A stretch of 51,765 nucleotides of DNA from Flemingiibacterium sp045636145 (GTDB lineage: Bacteria; Bacillota; Clostridia; Oscillospirales; CAG-272), in contig JAZTWV010000007.1 of the NCBI GenBank assembly GCA_045636145.1, forward strand, positions 1-51,765, in the 5' to 3' direction. Under the pieces are notes generated by a model, which saw only the letters and a list, made by a program, of their open reading frames with translations, was not told the DNA's origin and ran no database searches. A program made the position numbers and the translations under genes. Shown here one piece after another: positions 1 through 8,311 of this stretch. Every line of letters begins with the position of its first letter. The stretch's first letter is position 1.

Positions 1-95
1 ATATAAACAGCCCCTACTACTACTTCTACTGTTTAATTATTATACTATTTATTTTATTTATTATTTATAATTAAAAAATCACGAGGTTAACTGTT
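1..95. other. Probable edge of oriC: DnaA-trio-like unwinding element
   Basis: Seen: a C run at 11-14, then the trinucleotides CTA CTA CTA CTT CTA CTG at 14-31, then a tract at 32-86 that is almost only A and T, ending at dnaN. In Bacillus subtilis the basal unwinding system of oriC is a DnaA box, a GC cluster, then DnaA-trios (3'-GAT-5' on the bound strand, CTA on the other), followed by AT-rich DNA between dnaA and dnaN. The arrangement here matches. The adjoining DnaA boxes and dnaA would lie left of the window; only a poor box-like string is visible at 1-9. Confidence 0.6.
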
Positions 96-1235
96 ATGAA
101 ACTGAGATTTTCAAGACCGCTGCTTCAGGATGCGGTAAGCAGTGCTATGTACAGCGTTTCCAATAAAAATACAATTGCAGCTGTTGAAGGTATACTTATT
201 TCCTGTGAAGATGATAAGGTAGTACTTACTTCATATGACCTTGAAAAGGGAATGACAATAAAAATAGATGCAGAAATTATCGAACCCGGCTCATGCATAA
301 TCAATGCTCAGAGCCTTAACTCCATTATAAAGCTTATGCCGGCAGGAATGGTAGAGCTTGAAGTAAACGAGTATTACAGAGCCAAGCTTTCCAGCGGAAG
401 CTCCGAATTTGAGCTTAACGGTATTGATCCCAAGGAATTTCCTACTCTCCCCGATATAACAAATATAGTAGGATTCAATATAAAGCAGGGTGATCTTAAA
501 AATATGATCACACAGACACTGTTTGCGGTAGCTCAGAACGATGCAAGAGCTACATTCAACGGAGCTTACTTTAAAATAAACGGAAATCATATAACCACTG
601 TAGGATGCGACAGCTTCAGACTTGCTGTAAGAGAAAAGGTATGCGAGCTTGAAAATACCTCAGGCGAAGAGCTTTCTATGTCGTTTATAGTACCCGGAAA
701 AACTCTTACCGAAATAATAAAGCTTCTTTCTGAGCCTGACGAGTCTGTTAATATAAGCATAAACAGAAAGCAGGTAATATTCAGCTTCGATAAGCGTGAG
801 ACTGTATTTTTCTCTCGCCTTATTGAGGGAGATTACATTGATTATGAGCGTATTATTCCTCAGAACAGCTCAATTTTCGTTGATATAGATACCGATATAT
901 TCGAGGGTGCGCTTAACCGTGCTTCTCTTGTAACCGATGACTCCGCAGGTAAGAATAAATCTCTTGCACGCTGTAATTTCCATGATAACAAGCTTGAAAT
1001 AACCTCTGTTTCCGTAAACGGAAAGGTAAGAGACGAGATACCCACATCCCAGATGGGAAGCGATATTGAAATAGGCTTCAATTGCCGATATCTTATGGAA
1101 GCTCTTAAGGCTTCACAGTGCGAAAAGCTGAGACTTTCTCTTTCTTCACCCTACATCAGCATGGTAATAGAGCCTCTTGAAGCGGACGAAAACGATAAAT
1201 TCACGTTCCTTGTCCTGCCCTGCAAGATGAAATGA
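96..1235 (+). CDS. dnaN: DNA polymerase III beta subunit (sliding clamp)
   Basis: DnaN forms the ring-shaped dimer that tethers DNA polymerase III to DNA. At 379 aa it has the usual length for the three-domain bacterial clamp. The N-terminus (MKLRFSRPLLQDAV) and the C-terminal stretch ending FLVLPCKMK match the family; the C-terminal LP-x-K region forms part of the partner-binding cleft. Position directly after a likely oriC fits the Firmicute dnaA-dnaN order. The next gene, recF, overlaps it by 4 bases (ATGA), so the two are probably translationally coupled. The S4-domain gene yaaA, which lies between dnaN and recF in Bacillus, is absent. Confidence 0.97.
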   Translation: MKLRFSRPLLQDAVSSAMYSVSNKNTIAAVEGILISCEDDKVVLTSYDLEKGMTIKIDAEIIEPGSCIINAQSLNSIIKLMPAGMVELEVNEYYRAKLSSGSSEFELNGIDPKEFPTLPDITNIVGFNIKQGDLKNMITQTLFAVAQNDARATFNGAYFKINGNHITTVGCDSFRLAVREKVCELENTSGEELSMSFIVPGKTLTEIIKLLSEPDESVNISINRKQVIFSFDKRETVFFSRLIEGDYIDYERIIPQNSSIFVDIDTDIFEGALNRASLVTDDSAGKNKSLARCNFHDNKLEITSVSVNGKVRDEIPTSQMGSDIEIGFNCRYLMEALKASQCEKLRLSLSSPYISMVIEPLEADENDKFTFLVLPCKMK

Positions 1236-2359
1236 CAGCCGAAAAAATAAGCTTTCGCAACTTCAGAAATATAGAGTGTGCGGATATTGAGTTTTCTCCC
1301 GGCGTAAATGTTCTTATAGGAAATAATGCGCAGGGAAAAACAAATGCCCTTGAGGGAATATATCTAATGGCTTCGGGAAAGAGCTTTCGCACATCTCATG
1401 AACGGGATATGGTGAGATTCGGTGAGGATTATTTTGAAACGGCTCTTACCATGACCGATAAAGAGAGACAGCAGGAGCTTTTCTTCAAGGCATACAGCGA
1501 GGAAAGCGGAAAACGCAGAGAATGCCGCAAAAACGGTGTTGTGATTCCTAAAATATCAGAGCTTATCGGCGTATTCCGCGCAGTGCTTTTCTGTCCGGAG
1601 CAGCTTTCAATAGTAAAAGACGGACCATCCGAGCGAAGAAGCTTTCTTGATATAGCAATGTGTCAGCTTCGACCTGTGTATTTAAAATCGCTTCAAAGAT
1701 TTGGTAAGATACTTACTCAGCGAAATGCGCTCTTAAAACAGCTTTCCGAGGGACTTGGTGACTCGGCACTTCTTGATGTTTATTCCGAACAGCTTGCAAG
1801 GGAATCCGCGCTTATATATAAAACAAGATACGAGTACGTAAAACGGCTTGATCTTTCCGTAAAAAAGTTTTTTATTGAGCTTTCGGAAAGTGCTGACGAA
1901 AATCCAAACGAAGTACCGGAGCTGAGATATAAGAGCAGTCTTAAGACATATGAACGCCTATCCGAAATGGAAGCTTATGAAATGTATCTGAAGCTTCTCA
2001 CGGAAAATAGTTCCCGTGAGATAGGTGCCGGAATTACACTTTACGGCTCTCATAAGGATGATATAGAAATATATCTTAACGGCAGGGAAGCACGGCAGTT
2101 TGCGTCTCAAGGACAGCAGCGCTCTCTTGCCCTTGCAATGAAGCTTGGTGAGGGTGAAATATCAATGGAATATTCGGGAGAGTATCCCGTGTTCCTTTTT
2201 GACGATGTTTTATCCGAGCTTGATCCGAGGCGTCAGAAATTCATACTTTCACAGCTTGGAGAGCGTCAGGTGATAATGACCACCTGCACACCGCCGCCTG
2301 TGGAATCGGATGCAAAGTTTATTGACGTTGAGGGCGGACTTTATTTTGACAAAAACTAA
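1232..2359 (+). CDS. recF: DNA replication and repair protein RecF
   Basis: RecF is an SMC-like ATPase that helps load RecA at single-strand gaps together with RecO and RecR. The 375-aa product has a Walker A motif (GNNAQGKTN) near residue 30, an ABC-type signature (SQGQQRSLALAMK) late in the protein, and a Walker B motif (VFLFDDVLSELD). Length is normal. The start overlaps the dnaN stop by 4 bases. The remB-like gene follows 10 bases downstream, so dnaN-recF-remB is probably one transcript. Confidence 0.96.
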   Translation: MTAEKISFRNFRNIECADIEFSPGVNVLIGNNAQGKTNALEGIYLMASGKSFRTSHERDMVRFGEDYFETALTMTDKERQQELFFKAYSEESGKRRECRKNGVVIPKISELIGVFRAVLFCPEQLSIVKDGPSERRSFLDIAMCQLRPVYLKSLQRFGKILTQRNALLKQLSEGLGDSALLDVYSEQLARESALIYKTRYEYVKRLDLSVKKFFIELSESADENPNEVPELRYKSSLKTYERLSEMEAYEMYLKLLTENSSREIGAGITLYGSHKDDIEIYLNGREARQFASQGQQRSLALAMKLGEGEISMEYSGEYPVFLFDDVLSELDPRRQKFILSQLGERQVIMTTCTPPPVESDAKFIDVEGGLYFDKN

Positions 2360-2369
2360 GGAATAAAAA

Positions 2370-2633
2370 ATGTACACACACGCAGGAAATAACCGAATTA
2401 TACGCACACGGGATATAGTGGGTATATTTGATATGGACACTGCCACAATGGCAATGCCGACCCGTGAATATCTCCGTGCCGCCGAAAAGGATAAAAGGAT
2501 GGTAAACATCAAGGAAGAAATTCCGAAATCCTTTATAGTTACAGCAAAAAAAGGCGAAAAGGATATGGTTTATGTTTCCCAGATATCAACATCCGCGCTG
2601 ATCGGACGCGTGAAATCTGGAATAAGCGAATAA
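2370..2633 (+). CDS. remB: RemB/YaaB-like DUF370 family small protein
   Basis: This 87-aa protein starts MYTHAGNNRIIRTRDIVGIFD, the hallmark start of the YaaB/RemB (DUF370-related) family, and sits in the conserved slot between recF and gyrB. In Bacillus subtilis the related RemA and RemB proteins influence expression of biofilm-matrix genes; the role of this copy is unknown. A ribosome-binding site (AAGGAA) precedes the ATG. A weak hairpin with a T run (2644-2660) lies between this gene and gyrB and might attenuate readthrough. Family assignment is firm; function is inferred. Confidence 0.85.
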   Translation: MYTHAGNNRIIRTRDIVGIFDMDTATMAMPTREYLRAAEKDKRMVNIKEEIPKSFIVTAKKGEKDMVYVSQISTSALIGRVKSGISE

Positions 2634-2682
2634 ATGAAAATATAGCTCGTTGAGCTTTTTAAATGTAACCGTTTAGAAAGGT

Positions 2683-4671
2683 ATGGTCACAAAAATGGCA
2701 GAACAGAACATGAGCAGCTACGACGAAAGTCAAATACAGGTGCTTGAAGGACTTGAAGCTGTCCGTAAGCGTCCGGGTATGTATATCGGATCTACTTCAA
2801 TAAGAGGTCTTCACCATCTGGTATACGAAATAGTGGACAACTCCATAGACGAGGCACTTGCAGGATACTGTGAGAGCATTATCGTTACTCTCCACAAGGA
2901 TAACAGCGTTTCCGTAAAGGATAACGGCCGCGGTGTTCCCAGCGGTATTCATGCAAAGAAAAAAATACCTACCCTTGAGGTTGTATTTACGGTACTTCAT
3001 GCCGGAGGTAAATTCGGAGGCGAGGGCTATAAGATAGCCGGCGGTCTTCACGGCGTGGGTGCGTCCGTTGTAAATGCTCTTTCCGAATGGATGGAAGTTG
3101 ACAACTGCCACGACGGTGAGCGTTACACCGAGCGTTTTGAGCGCGGTAAGGTGGCAAGACCCTTTAAGCATGAGGGAAGCGCCAATGGGGAACACGGTCT
3201 TTACGTAAGATTCCAGCCTGACCCTACGATTTTCGAGGAAGTAGTGCTTGACTACAAGGTAATCGAAAACAGACTCCGCGAGCAGGCGTTCTTAAATGCC
3301 GGAGTAAAAATAATACTCCGCGACGAAAGATGCGGTGAGGTTTCTGAGGATGAGGAGCTTTCCGAAGAGGAGCTTGAGCTTCGTAAGAGAGTAGGTCCTG
3401 CCGAGGAAGTGCTTTGCTACGAGGGCGGTATAAAGAGCTTCGTTGAGCATCTCCAAAGCAAGCGTCGTGTGGCAATGATACATCCCGATGTTATTTACAT
3501 GAAAGCGGACAAGGGTGATTCCGTTGCAGAGATCGCACTTCAGTACAATGACAGCTATAACGAGGTTATAATGTCATTTGCCAACAATATGCATACGATA
3601 GAGGGCGGTACTCACGAAACAGGCTTTACCACCGCTCTTACAAGCGTGCTTAACGACTATGCCCATTCCCACGGAATCATAAAGGCGGAGGAGAAGCTTA
3701 CGGGTGAGGATACCCGTGAGGGACTCTGTGCGATAATAAGCGTAAAGCTTACTGATGCGCAGTTTGAAAGCCAGACAAAAGCTAAGCTTGGTAATTCCGA
3801 AATGAGAACTCTTGTTGCAGGTCTCATGAAGGACAAGCTTTCTGAATATCTTGAAGAGCATCCGAATACTGCGAAGATCGTACTTGAAAAAGCACTTGCC
3901 GCATCCAGAGCAAGAGAAGCGGCAAAGAAAGCACGTGAGCTTACACGCCGCAAGAGCGTTCTTGAAGGCTCAGGACTCCCCGGAAAGCTTTCCGATTGTC
4001 AGGAAAAGCGTACAGAGCTTACAGAGCTGTATCTTGTGGAGGGTGACTCCGCAGGCGGTTCCGCAAAGAGCGGACGAAACAGCCGATTCCAGGCAATCCT
4101 GCCTCTTCGCGGTAAGGTTCTCAACGTTGAAAAGAGCCGTCTTGACAAGGTATATTCAAATACCTCGCTTATTCCAATAATTCAGGCTCTCGGATGCGGA
4201 ATCGGAGACGAGTTTGACCCGGAAAAGCTGAGATACGGAAAAATAATAATAATGGCGGATGCGGACGTTGACGGATCGCACATAAGAATACTTCTTCTCA
4301 CATTCTTCTTCCGCCACATGAAAAAGCTTATAGAGGACGGACATATTTTCCTTGCACAGCCGCCGCTTTATAAGATAACAAAGGGTAAAAAGAACCATTA
4401 CGCCTACAGCGATGCGGAGCGCGATGCAATAATCGCCGAGATCGGTGAAGTTGGTACAAAGACCAGCCGCTACAAAGGTCTTGGTGAGATGAATCCCGAA
4501 CAGCTTTGGGAGACTACGATGGACCCCGAACAGCGCACGCTTCTTAAGGTGACAGTTGAAGATGCCATAGCCTGCGACGAGATGTTCACAGTGCTCATGG
4601 GCGATCAGGTAGAGCCGCGCCGCGAATTTATCGAGGAAAATGCGGTTTACGCCACAAATCTTGATATTTGA
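2683..4671 (+). CDS. gyrB: DNA gyrase subunit B
   Basis: GyrB is the ATPase and TOPRIM subunit of gyrase, which introduces negative supercoils. Seen: a GHKL ATP-binding region with IVDNSIDEA, the glycine-rich lid (GGLHGVGASVVNALS), TOPRIM motifs EGDSAGGSAKSGR and MADADVDGSH, and the C-terminal GEMNPEQLWETTMDP. The 662-aa length is typical of the short Firmicute form. Start choice is uncertain: the ATG at 2683 is only 2 bases after GAAAGG, and an in-frame ATG at 2695 gives a product starting MAEQNMSS, so it may be 4 residues shorter. Confidence 0.97.
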   Translation: MVTKMAEQNMSSYDESQIQVLEGLEAVRKRPGMYIGSTSIRGLHHLVYEIVDNSIDEALAGYCESIIVTLHKDNSVSVKDNGRGVPSGIHAKKKIPTLEVVFTVLHAGGKFGGEGYKIAGGLHGVGASVVNALSEWMEVDNCHDGERYTERFERGKVARPFKHEGSANGEHGLYVRFQPDPTIFEEVVLDYKVIENRLREQAFLNAGVKIILRDERCGEVSEDEELSEEELELRKRVGPAEEVLCYEGGIKSFVEHLQSKRRVAMIHPDVIYMKADKGDSVAEIALQYNDSYNEVIMSFANNMHTIEGGTHETGFTTALTSVLNDYAHSHGIIKAEEKLTGEDTREGLCAIISVKLTDAQFESQTKAKLGNSEMRTLVAGLMKDKLSEYLEEHPNTAKIVLEKALAASRAREAAKKARELTRRKSVLEGSGLPGKLSDCQEKRTELTELYLVEGDSAGGSAKSGRNSRFQAILPLRGKVLNVEKSRLDKVYSNTSLIPIIQALGCGIGDEFDPEKLRYGKIIIMADADVDGSHIRILLLTFFFRHMKKLIEDGHIFLAQPPLYKITKGKKNHYAYSDAERDAIIAEIGEVGTKTSRYKGLGEMNPEQLWETTMDPEQRTLLKVTVEDAIACDEMFTVLMGDQVEPRREFIEENAVYATNLDI

Positions 4672-5006
4672 TTTGAAACCGTTGCCATTTTGCGCGAAAT
4701 ATTGTATTAGAGTGTAACCCCGTAGGGCGGGGGCTTGCTCCCGCCGTAAAATTATAAAAATGATTTTAAATAAGTTTTCCACAGGATGTGTAAAACCTTG
4801 TGGAAAACGGTGTGTAAAAGCCATATCAGACGTCTTATAAACACCTGAAAAAGCCTTTATACACCAGAAAAAAACAAATATATACAAATTTAGATAATTT
4901 TCAACATACAATCATAAAGCGGATGTTTAAAACCTGTGGAATAAAGGGTTTTCCACATAATAACAGACGGTGAGAAGTATTATCCGTCTCAAAAAAGAGG
5001 ATCAAA
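4672..5006. promoter_or_regulatory. gyrB-gyrA gap with DnaA-box-like sites
   Basis: No gene is visible in these 335 bases. Four DnaA-box-like 9-mers are present: TTTTCCACA at 4775-4783 and 4949-4957 on the plus strand, its complement at 4799-4807, and TATTCCACA (minus strand) at 4935-4943. Each of the TTTTCCACA sites differs from the consensus TTATCCACA at one base. They form two pairs about 150 bases apart. A palindromic GC-rich repeat, also found at 8152 and 37030, lies at 4722-4745. DnaA binding is an inference. Confidence 0.45.
4722..4745 (-). repeat. Short palindromic repeat (GCGGGAGCAAGCCCCCGC type)
   Basis: A 24-bp GC-rich near-palindrome that recurs, in the opposite orientation, at 8152-8175 and 37030-37053. 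The copies are essentially identical, and the arms GCGGG and CCCGC can form a small hairpin. It resembles REP-like intergenic palindromes; no coding role is visible. Confidence 0.7.
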
Positions 5007-7523
5007 ATGAAGAAAAACGATCAAATCGAAAGCATTGAATTTCCAAATCAGAAAATCGTGGGAATCGAAATGGAGGAAGAGGTAAAAAGCTCGTTTATTG
5101 CCTACTCCATGAGCGTTATCATGTCCCGTGCGCTTCCGGATGTGCGCGATGGTCTTAAGCCTGTTCACAGACGTATTCTCTACGCTATGTATGAGGATAA
5201 GCTGACATATGATAAGGATTTCAGAAAGTCGGCAACTACCGTCGGTAACGTGCTTGGTAGATATCATCCTCACGGTGACTCTGCCGTTTACGATACAATG
5301 GTACGCCTTGCACAGCCTTTCTCACTGCGCTATCCTTTGGTGCAGGGTCAGGGAAACTTCGGTTCAATTGACGGAGACAAGGCGGCGGCTTACCGTTATA
5401 CCGAAGCAAGACTTGCCAAGCTTTCAAACGAAATGATGAGCGATATCGAAAAGGATGTCGTAGATTTCGTGCCAAACTTCGATAATACCCACGAGGAACC
5501 CAGCGTGCTTCCGGCGCGTTTCCCCAATCTTCTTGTAAACGGCTCTATAGGTATAGCTGTAGGTATGGCTACCTATATTCCCCCTCACAATCTGGGTGAG
5601 GTAATCGACGGAACACTTTACCTTATGGACAACCCCGAATGCGAGATAAAGGACCTTATGCAGTTTATAAAGGGTCCCGACTTTCCTACCGCCGCAACCG
5701 TATACGGCTCAAACGGTATCTACGAAGCATATACCACAGGACGCGGTCACGTTATGGTCCGCGCTAAGTGCGAGATAGACGAGGAAAATCACAAGATCGT
5801 GGTAACAGAGCTTCCTTATCAGGTAAATAAGCGTATGCTTGTTGAGGCTATTGCCGATCTTGTTAAGGACAAGCGCATTGAGGGTATTACGGAGATCGTT
5901 GACCTTTCCGACCGCTCAAAAGAAGTTCACATCGAAATTACTTACCGCCGCGATGCAAACGGTCAGGTAATTCTCAATCAGCTCTATAAGTACAGTCAGC
6001 TTCAGGATACCTGTGCTTTCAATATGCTGGCACTTGTAAACAATGTGCCGAAGGTGCTGAATCTTAAGCAGATACTGAAATATTATCTTGCCCATCAGGA
6101 GGAGGTTATCACCCGACGCGTAAAGTTTGATCTTGAAAAAGCGAGACGTGAGGCACACATCTTCGAGGGCTACAAGATAGCTATTGACAATATCGAGGAA
6201 GTAATAGAGGTTATCCGTGCATCCGCTTCCATTGCAGATGCAAAGGCACAGCTCATGGAGCGTTTCGGTCTTACGGATATTCAGGCTCAGGCGATAGTGG
6301 AAATGACTCTCGGACGTCTTTCCGGCATGGAGCGTCAGAAGATCGAGGAAAGACTCATGAAGCTCTATGAAACAATAGCCGAGCTTGAGGGAATCCTTGC
6401 CGACGAAAACAAGGTAAAGGATATTATCCGCGCCGAAATGCTTGAAATCAAAGAAAAATTTGCGGATGACCGCAAGACGGAGCTTGTTGAGGCTGAGGAC
6501 GATATAATCTACGAGGACCTTATCGAGCGTCACGACTGCGTGATTACGCTCACAGGTGACGGATATATCAAGCGTCAGCCGGCGGACACATATACCGCAC
6601 AGCGCCGTGGAGGTAAGGGAATCATCGGTATGACCACAAAAGAGGATGATGCTATTGCCGATGTTGTTGTTGCTCACAGCCATTCCTTTATCATGATGTT
6701 TACCAATACCGGTAAGGTTCATACAAAGAAAACATATCAGATTCCTGAGGCAGGACGTACTGCCAAGGGCTCCAATATTGTAAATGTTCTGGAGCTTTCC
6801 GAAGGCGAAAAGGTTACGGCTATCATATCTGTTCCCGCTTTTGCCGCCGATGAATATCTGTTTATGGTAACACGAAACGGTGTTGTTAAGAAAACCCTGC
6901 TTTCTGATTTTGAATATCAGAGAAGGGGCGGAAAGATCGCTATATCTCTTGATGAGGGAGACGAGCTTTCATTTGTAAAGCATACCACCGGAAACGACGG
7001 CGTTATCATTGCAACACACAACGGTATGTCCGCACGCTTTGAGGAATCCGATGTACGCTCAATGGGACGTACTGCACGCGGTGTGCGCGGAATCAGACTT
7101 TCCGAGGGCGACTATGTTGTTGGTGCGGCACTTGTTGAGGACGGCAAGGCGCTTATTACCATCACCGAAAACGGATTCGGAAAGAGATGCGAATTCTCTG
7201 AGTTTACGGCACATAACCGCGGAGTCAAGGGTGTTACCTGCCACGGCATTTCCGATAAGACAGGTGCGCTTGCAGGTATTGCCGCTGTATCCGAAACCGA
7301 CGATATCATGCTTATAACCAATGAGGGTACTATTATAAGAACCCCTGTTGGCGGTATCCCGTTCTACAGACGCGGTGCCGGCGGAGTTATTGTTATGAGA
7401 CTTGCCGAGGGAGCTTCTATTGTAAACTTTGCAAAGGTGTCAGTGGACAGCGAGGAGATATCCGATGTAGAGTCCGCAGAGGTTGAGCCGGCAAACGAAA
7501 ATGAGGCTAAGGGCGAAGAATGA
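5007..7523 (+). CDS. gyrA: DNA gyrase subunit A
   Basis: GyrA is the DNA cleavage and religation subunit of gyrase. The 838-aa product has the winged-helix tower region, the catalytic tyrosine in AAAYRYTEAR (about Tyr131), and the GyrA-box QRRGGKG at the start of the C-terminal beta-pinwheel. The quinolone-determining segment reads HPHGDSAVYD, with Ser92 and Asp96 intact, matching the drug-sensitive residues of E. coli (Ser83, Asp87). GAGGA precedes the ATG by 6 bases. The tail is acidic (DSEEISDVESAEVEPANE). The stop overlaps the next gene by 4 bases. Confidence 0.97.
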   Translation: MKKNDQIESIEFPNQKIVGIEMEEEVKSSFIAYSMSVIMSRALPDVRDGLKPVHRRILYAMYEDKLTYDKDFRKSATTVGNVLGRYHPHGDSAVYDTMVRLAQPFSLRYPLVQGQGNFGSIDGDKAAAYRYTEARLAKLSNEMMSDIEKDVVDFVPNFDNTHEEPSVLPARFPNLLVNGSIGIAVGMATYIPPHNLGEVIDGTLYLMDNPECEIKDLMQFIKGPDFPTAATVYGSNGIYEAYTTGRGHVMVRAKCEIDEENHKIVVTELPYQVNKRMLVEAIADLVKDKRIEGITEIVDLSDRSKEVHIEITYRRDANGQVILNQLYKYSQLQDTCAFNMLALVNNVPKVLNLKQILKYYLAHQEEVITRRVKFDLEKARREAHIFEGYKIAIDNIEEVIEVIRASASIADAKAQLMERFGLTDIQAQAIVEMTLGRLSGMERQKIEERLMKLYETIAELEGILADENKVKDIIRAEMLEIKEKFADDRKTELVEAEDDIIYEDLIERHDCVITLTGDGYIKRQPADTYTAQRRGGKGIIGMTTKEDDAIADVVVAHSHSFIMMFTNTGKVHTKKTYQIPEAGRTAKGSNIVNVLELSEGEKVTAIISVPAFAADEYLFMVTRNGVVKKTLLSDFEYQRRGGKIAISLDEGDELSFVKHTTGNDGVIIATHNGMSARFEESDVRSMGRTARGVRGIRLSEGDYVVGAALVEDGKALITITENGFGKRCEFSEFTAHNRGVKGVTCHGISDKTGALAGIAAVSETDDIMLITNEGTIIRTPVGGIPFYRRGAGGVIVMRLAEGASIVNFAKVSVDSEEISDVESAEVEPANENEAKGEE

Positions 7524-8056
7524 TAAAAAAGATCGTCCTTGTACTTGCATTTGTGATGCTTCTTTCGCTCACCGCTTGTAGTGGGGCGGATGATTCCGAG
7601 ATTCTCGGAGTACTGAATCAGCTTGCTCCGAGAGCCGAGTCTCTTTACCGCGTAATATATACCGATGCTATGGCTCACGGCGACGTGGGTGAGGACGGTT
7701 ATGCAGCGGTCAGTCCCACCGCGGAGTTTTCCACAATAGAAGAAATCGAAGCCGCGATGGAGGGCGTATTTCATCCCGATTACTGCAAAATACTGTCAAA
7801 TACCGCATTTTTGGGTGTTGCGGCAGCAGAGGGTGAAATAAGTGCGAAATTCATCGAAAAAGACGGTACACTGTACGTAAATCCGTCTGCAACGGCACAT
7901 TTCGGCGAGCCTCGTAAGTTTGATCTTTCAGATGCAAAGGTCATAAAGAAAAACAAATACATGGCAATCGTCCGTATCCCCCACGCGGATGGGGATATAG
8001 AGGTGTCCTTACACAACACCGAGGACGGTTGGCGAATAAACAGTCCGATATATTGA
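7520..8056 (+). CDS. Putative lipoprotein, IseA-like fold possible
   Basis: A 178-aa exported protein with a lipoprotein signal: MIKKIVLVLAFVMLLSLTAC, lipobox LTAC with Cys20 as the probable lipidated residue. The mature part (AESLYRVIYTDAM, a middle VFHPDYCKIL, then GTLYVNPSA and a closing DGWRINSPIY) resembles small clostridial lipoproteins of the IseA (DL-endopeptidase inhibitor) type, but this is from pattern only and is tentative. The ATG overlaps the gyrA stop by 4 bases, so it is coupled to gyrA, an odd partner. A structured repeat follows directly. Confidence 0.7.
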   Translation: MIKKIVLVLAFVMLLSLTACSGADDSEILGVLNQLAPRAESLYRVIYTDAMAHGDVGEDGYAAVSPTAEFSTIEEIEAAMEGVFHPDYCKILSNTAFLGVAAAEGEISAKFIEKDGTLYVNPSATAHFGEPRKFDLSDAKVIKKNKYMAIVRIPHADGDIEVSLHNTEDGWRINSPIY

Positions 8057-8083
8057 CGTTTTACAACAAACCCGTTCCGCAAT

Positions 8084-8264
8084 CCAAGCCGCCGGAATGG
8101 TGCGGGGCCATGCAGGCGGCGCGAGTAGTGCGTTCCGTAGATTACGGCAACGGCGGGAGCAAGCCCCCGCCCTACCTAAATAATCCCCCTTTATAAAGTT
8201 TTTTGCACAGCTTTTTATGCACATCACAAAGCGATGTGCTCAAGAACAGCGCGTAATTCCCCAA
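8084..8264 (+). repeat. Structured intergenic repeat, copy A (right-arm module)
   Basis: The core (8084-8132) holds the hairpin GCCGCC...GGCGGC around ATGG...CCAT with loop TGCGGGG. A GC palindrome follows at 8152-8175, then the end module starting TATAAAGTTTTTTGC (8192), which closes with a hairpin GCACATC/GATGTGC (8219-8239) and GCGTAATTCCCC. Only the right-arm half of the family is present. Its end lies about 48 bases upstream of the recA ATG, so it forms much of the recA upstream region. No gene is seen in 8057-8311, and no LexA-type box is recognisable. Confidence 0.85.
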
Positions 8265-8311
8265 ATACAAACAAATCTGCACTCAAATAATACGTGAAAG
8301 GAAACAGCACA

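Noticed and set aside
4156..4911. A 251-codon frame opposite the gyrB end and the gyrB-gyrA gap
   Set aside because: Mostly antisense to conserved gyrB codons, with a Cys/Phe/Tyr-rich composition and no recognisable domain.
8057..8311. A LexA/SOS box upstream of recA
   Set aside because: I found no CGAAC-N4-GTTCG-type palindrome; the region is filled by repeat copy A.
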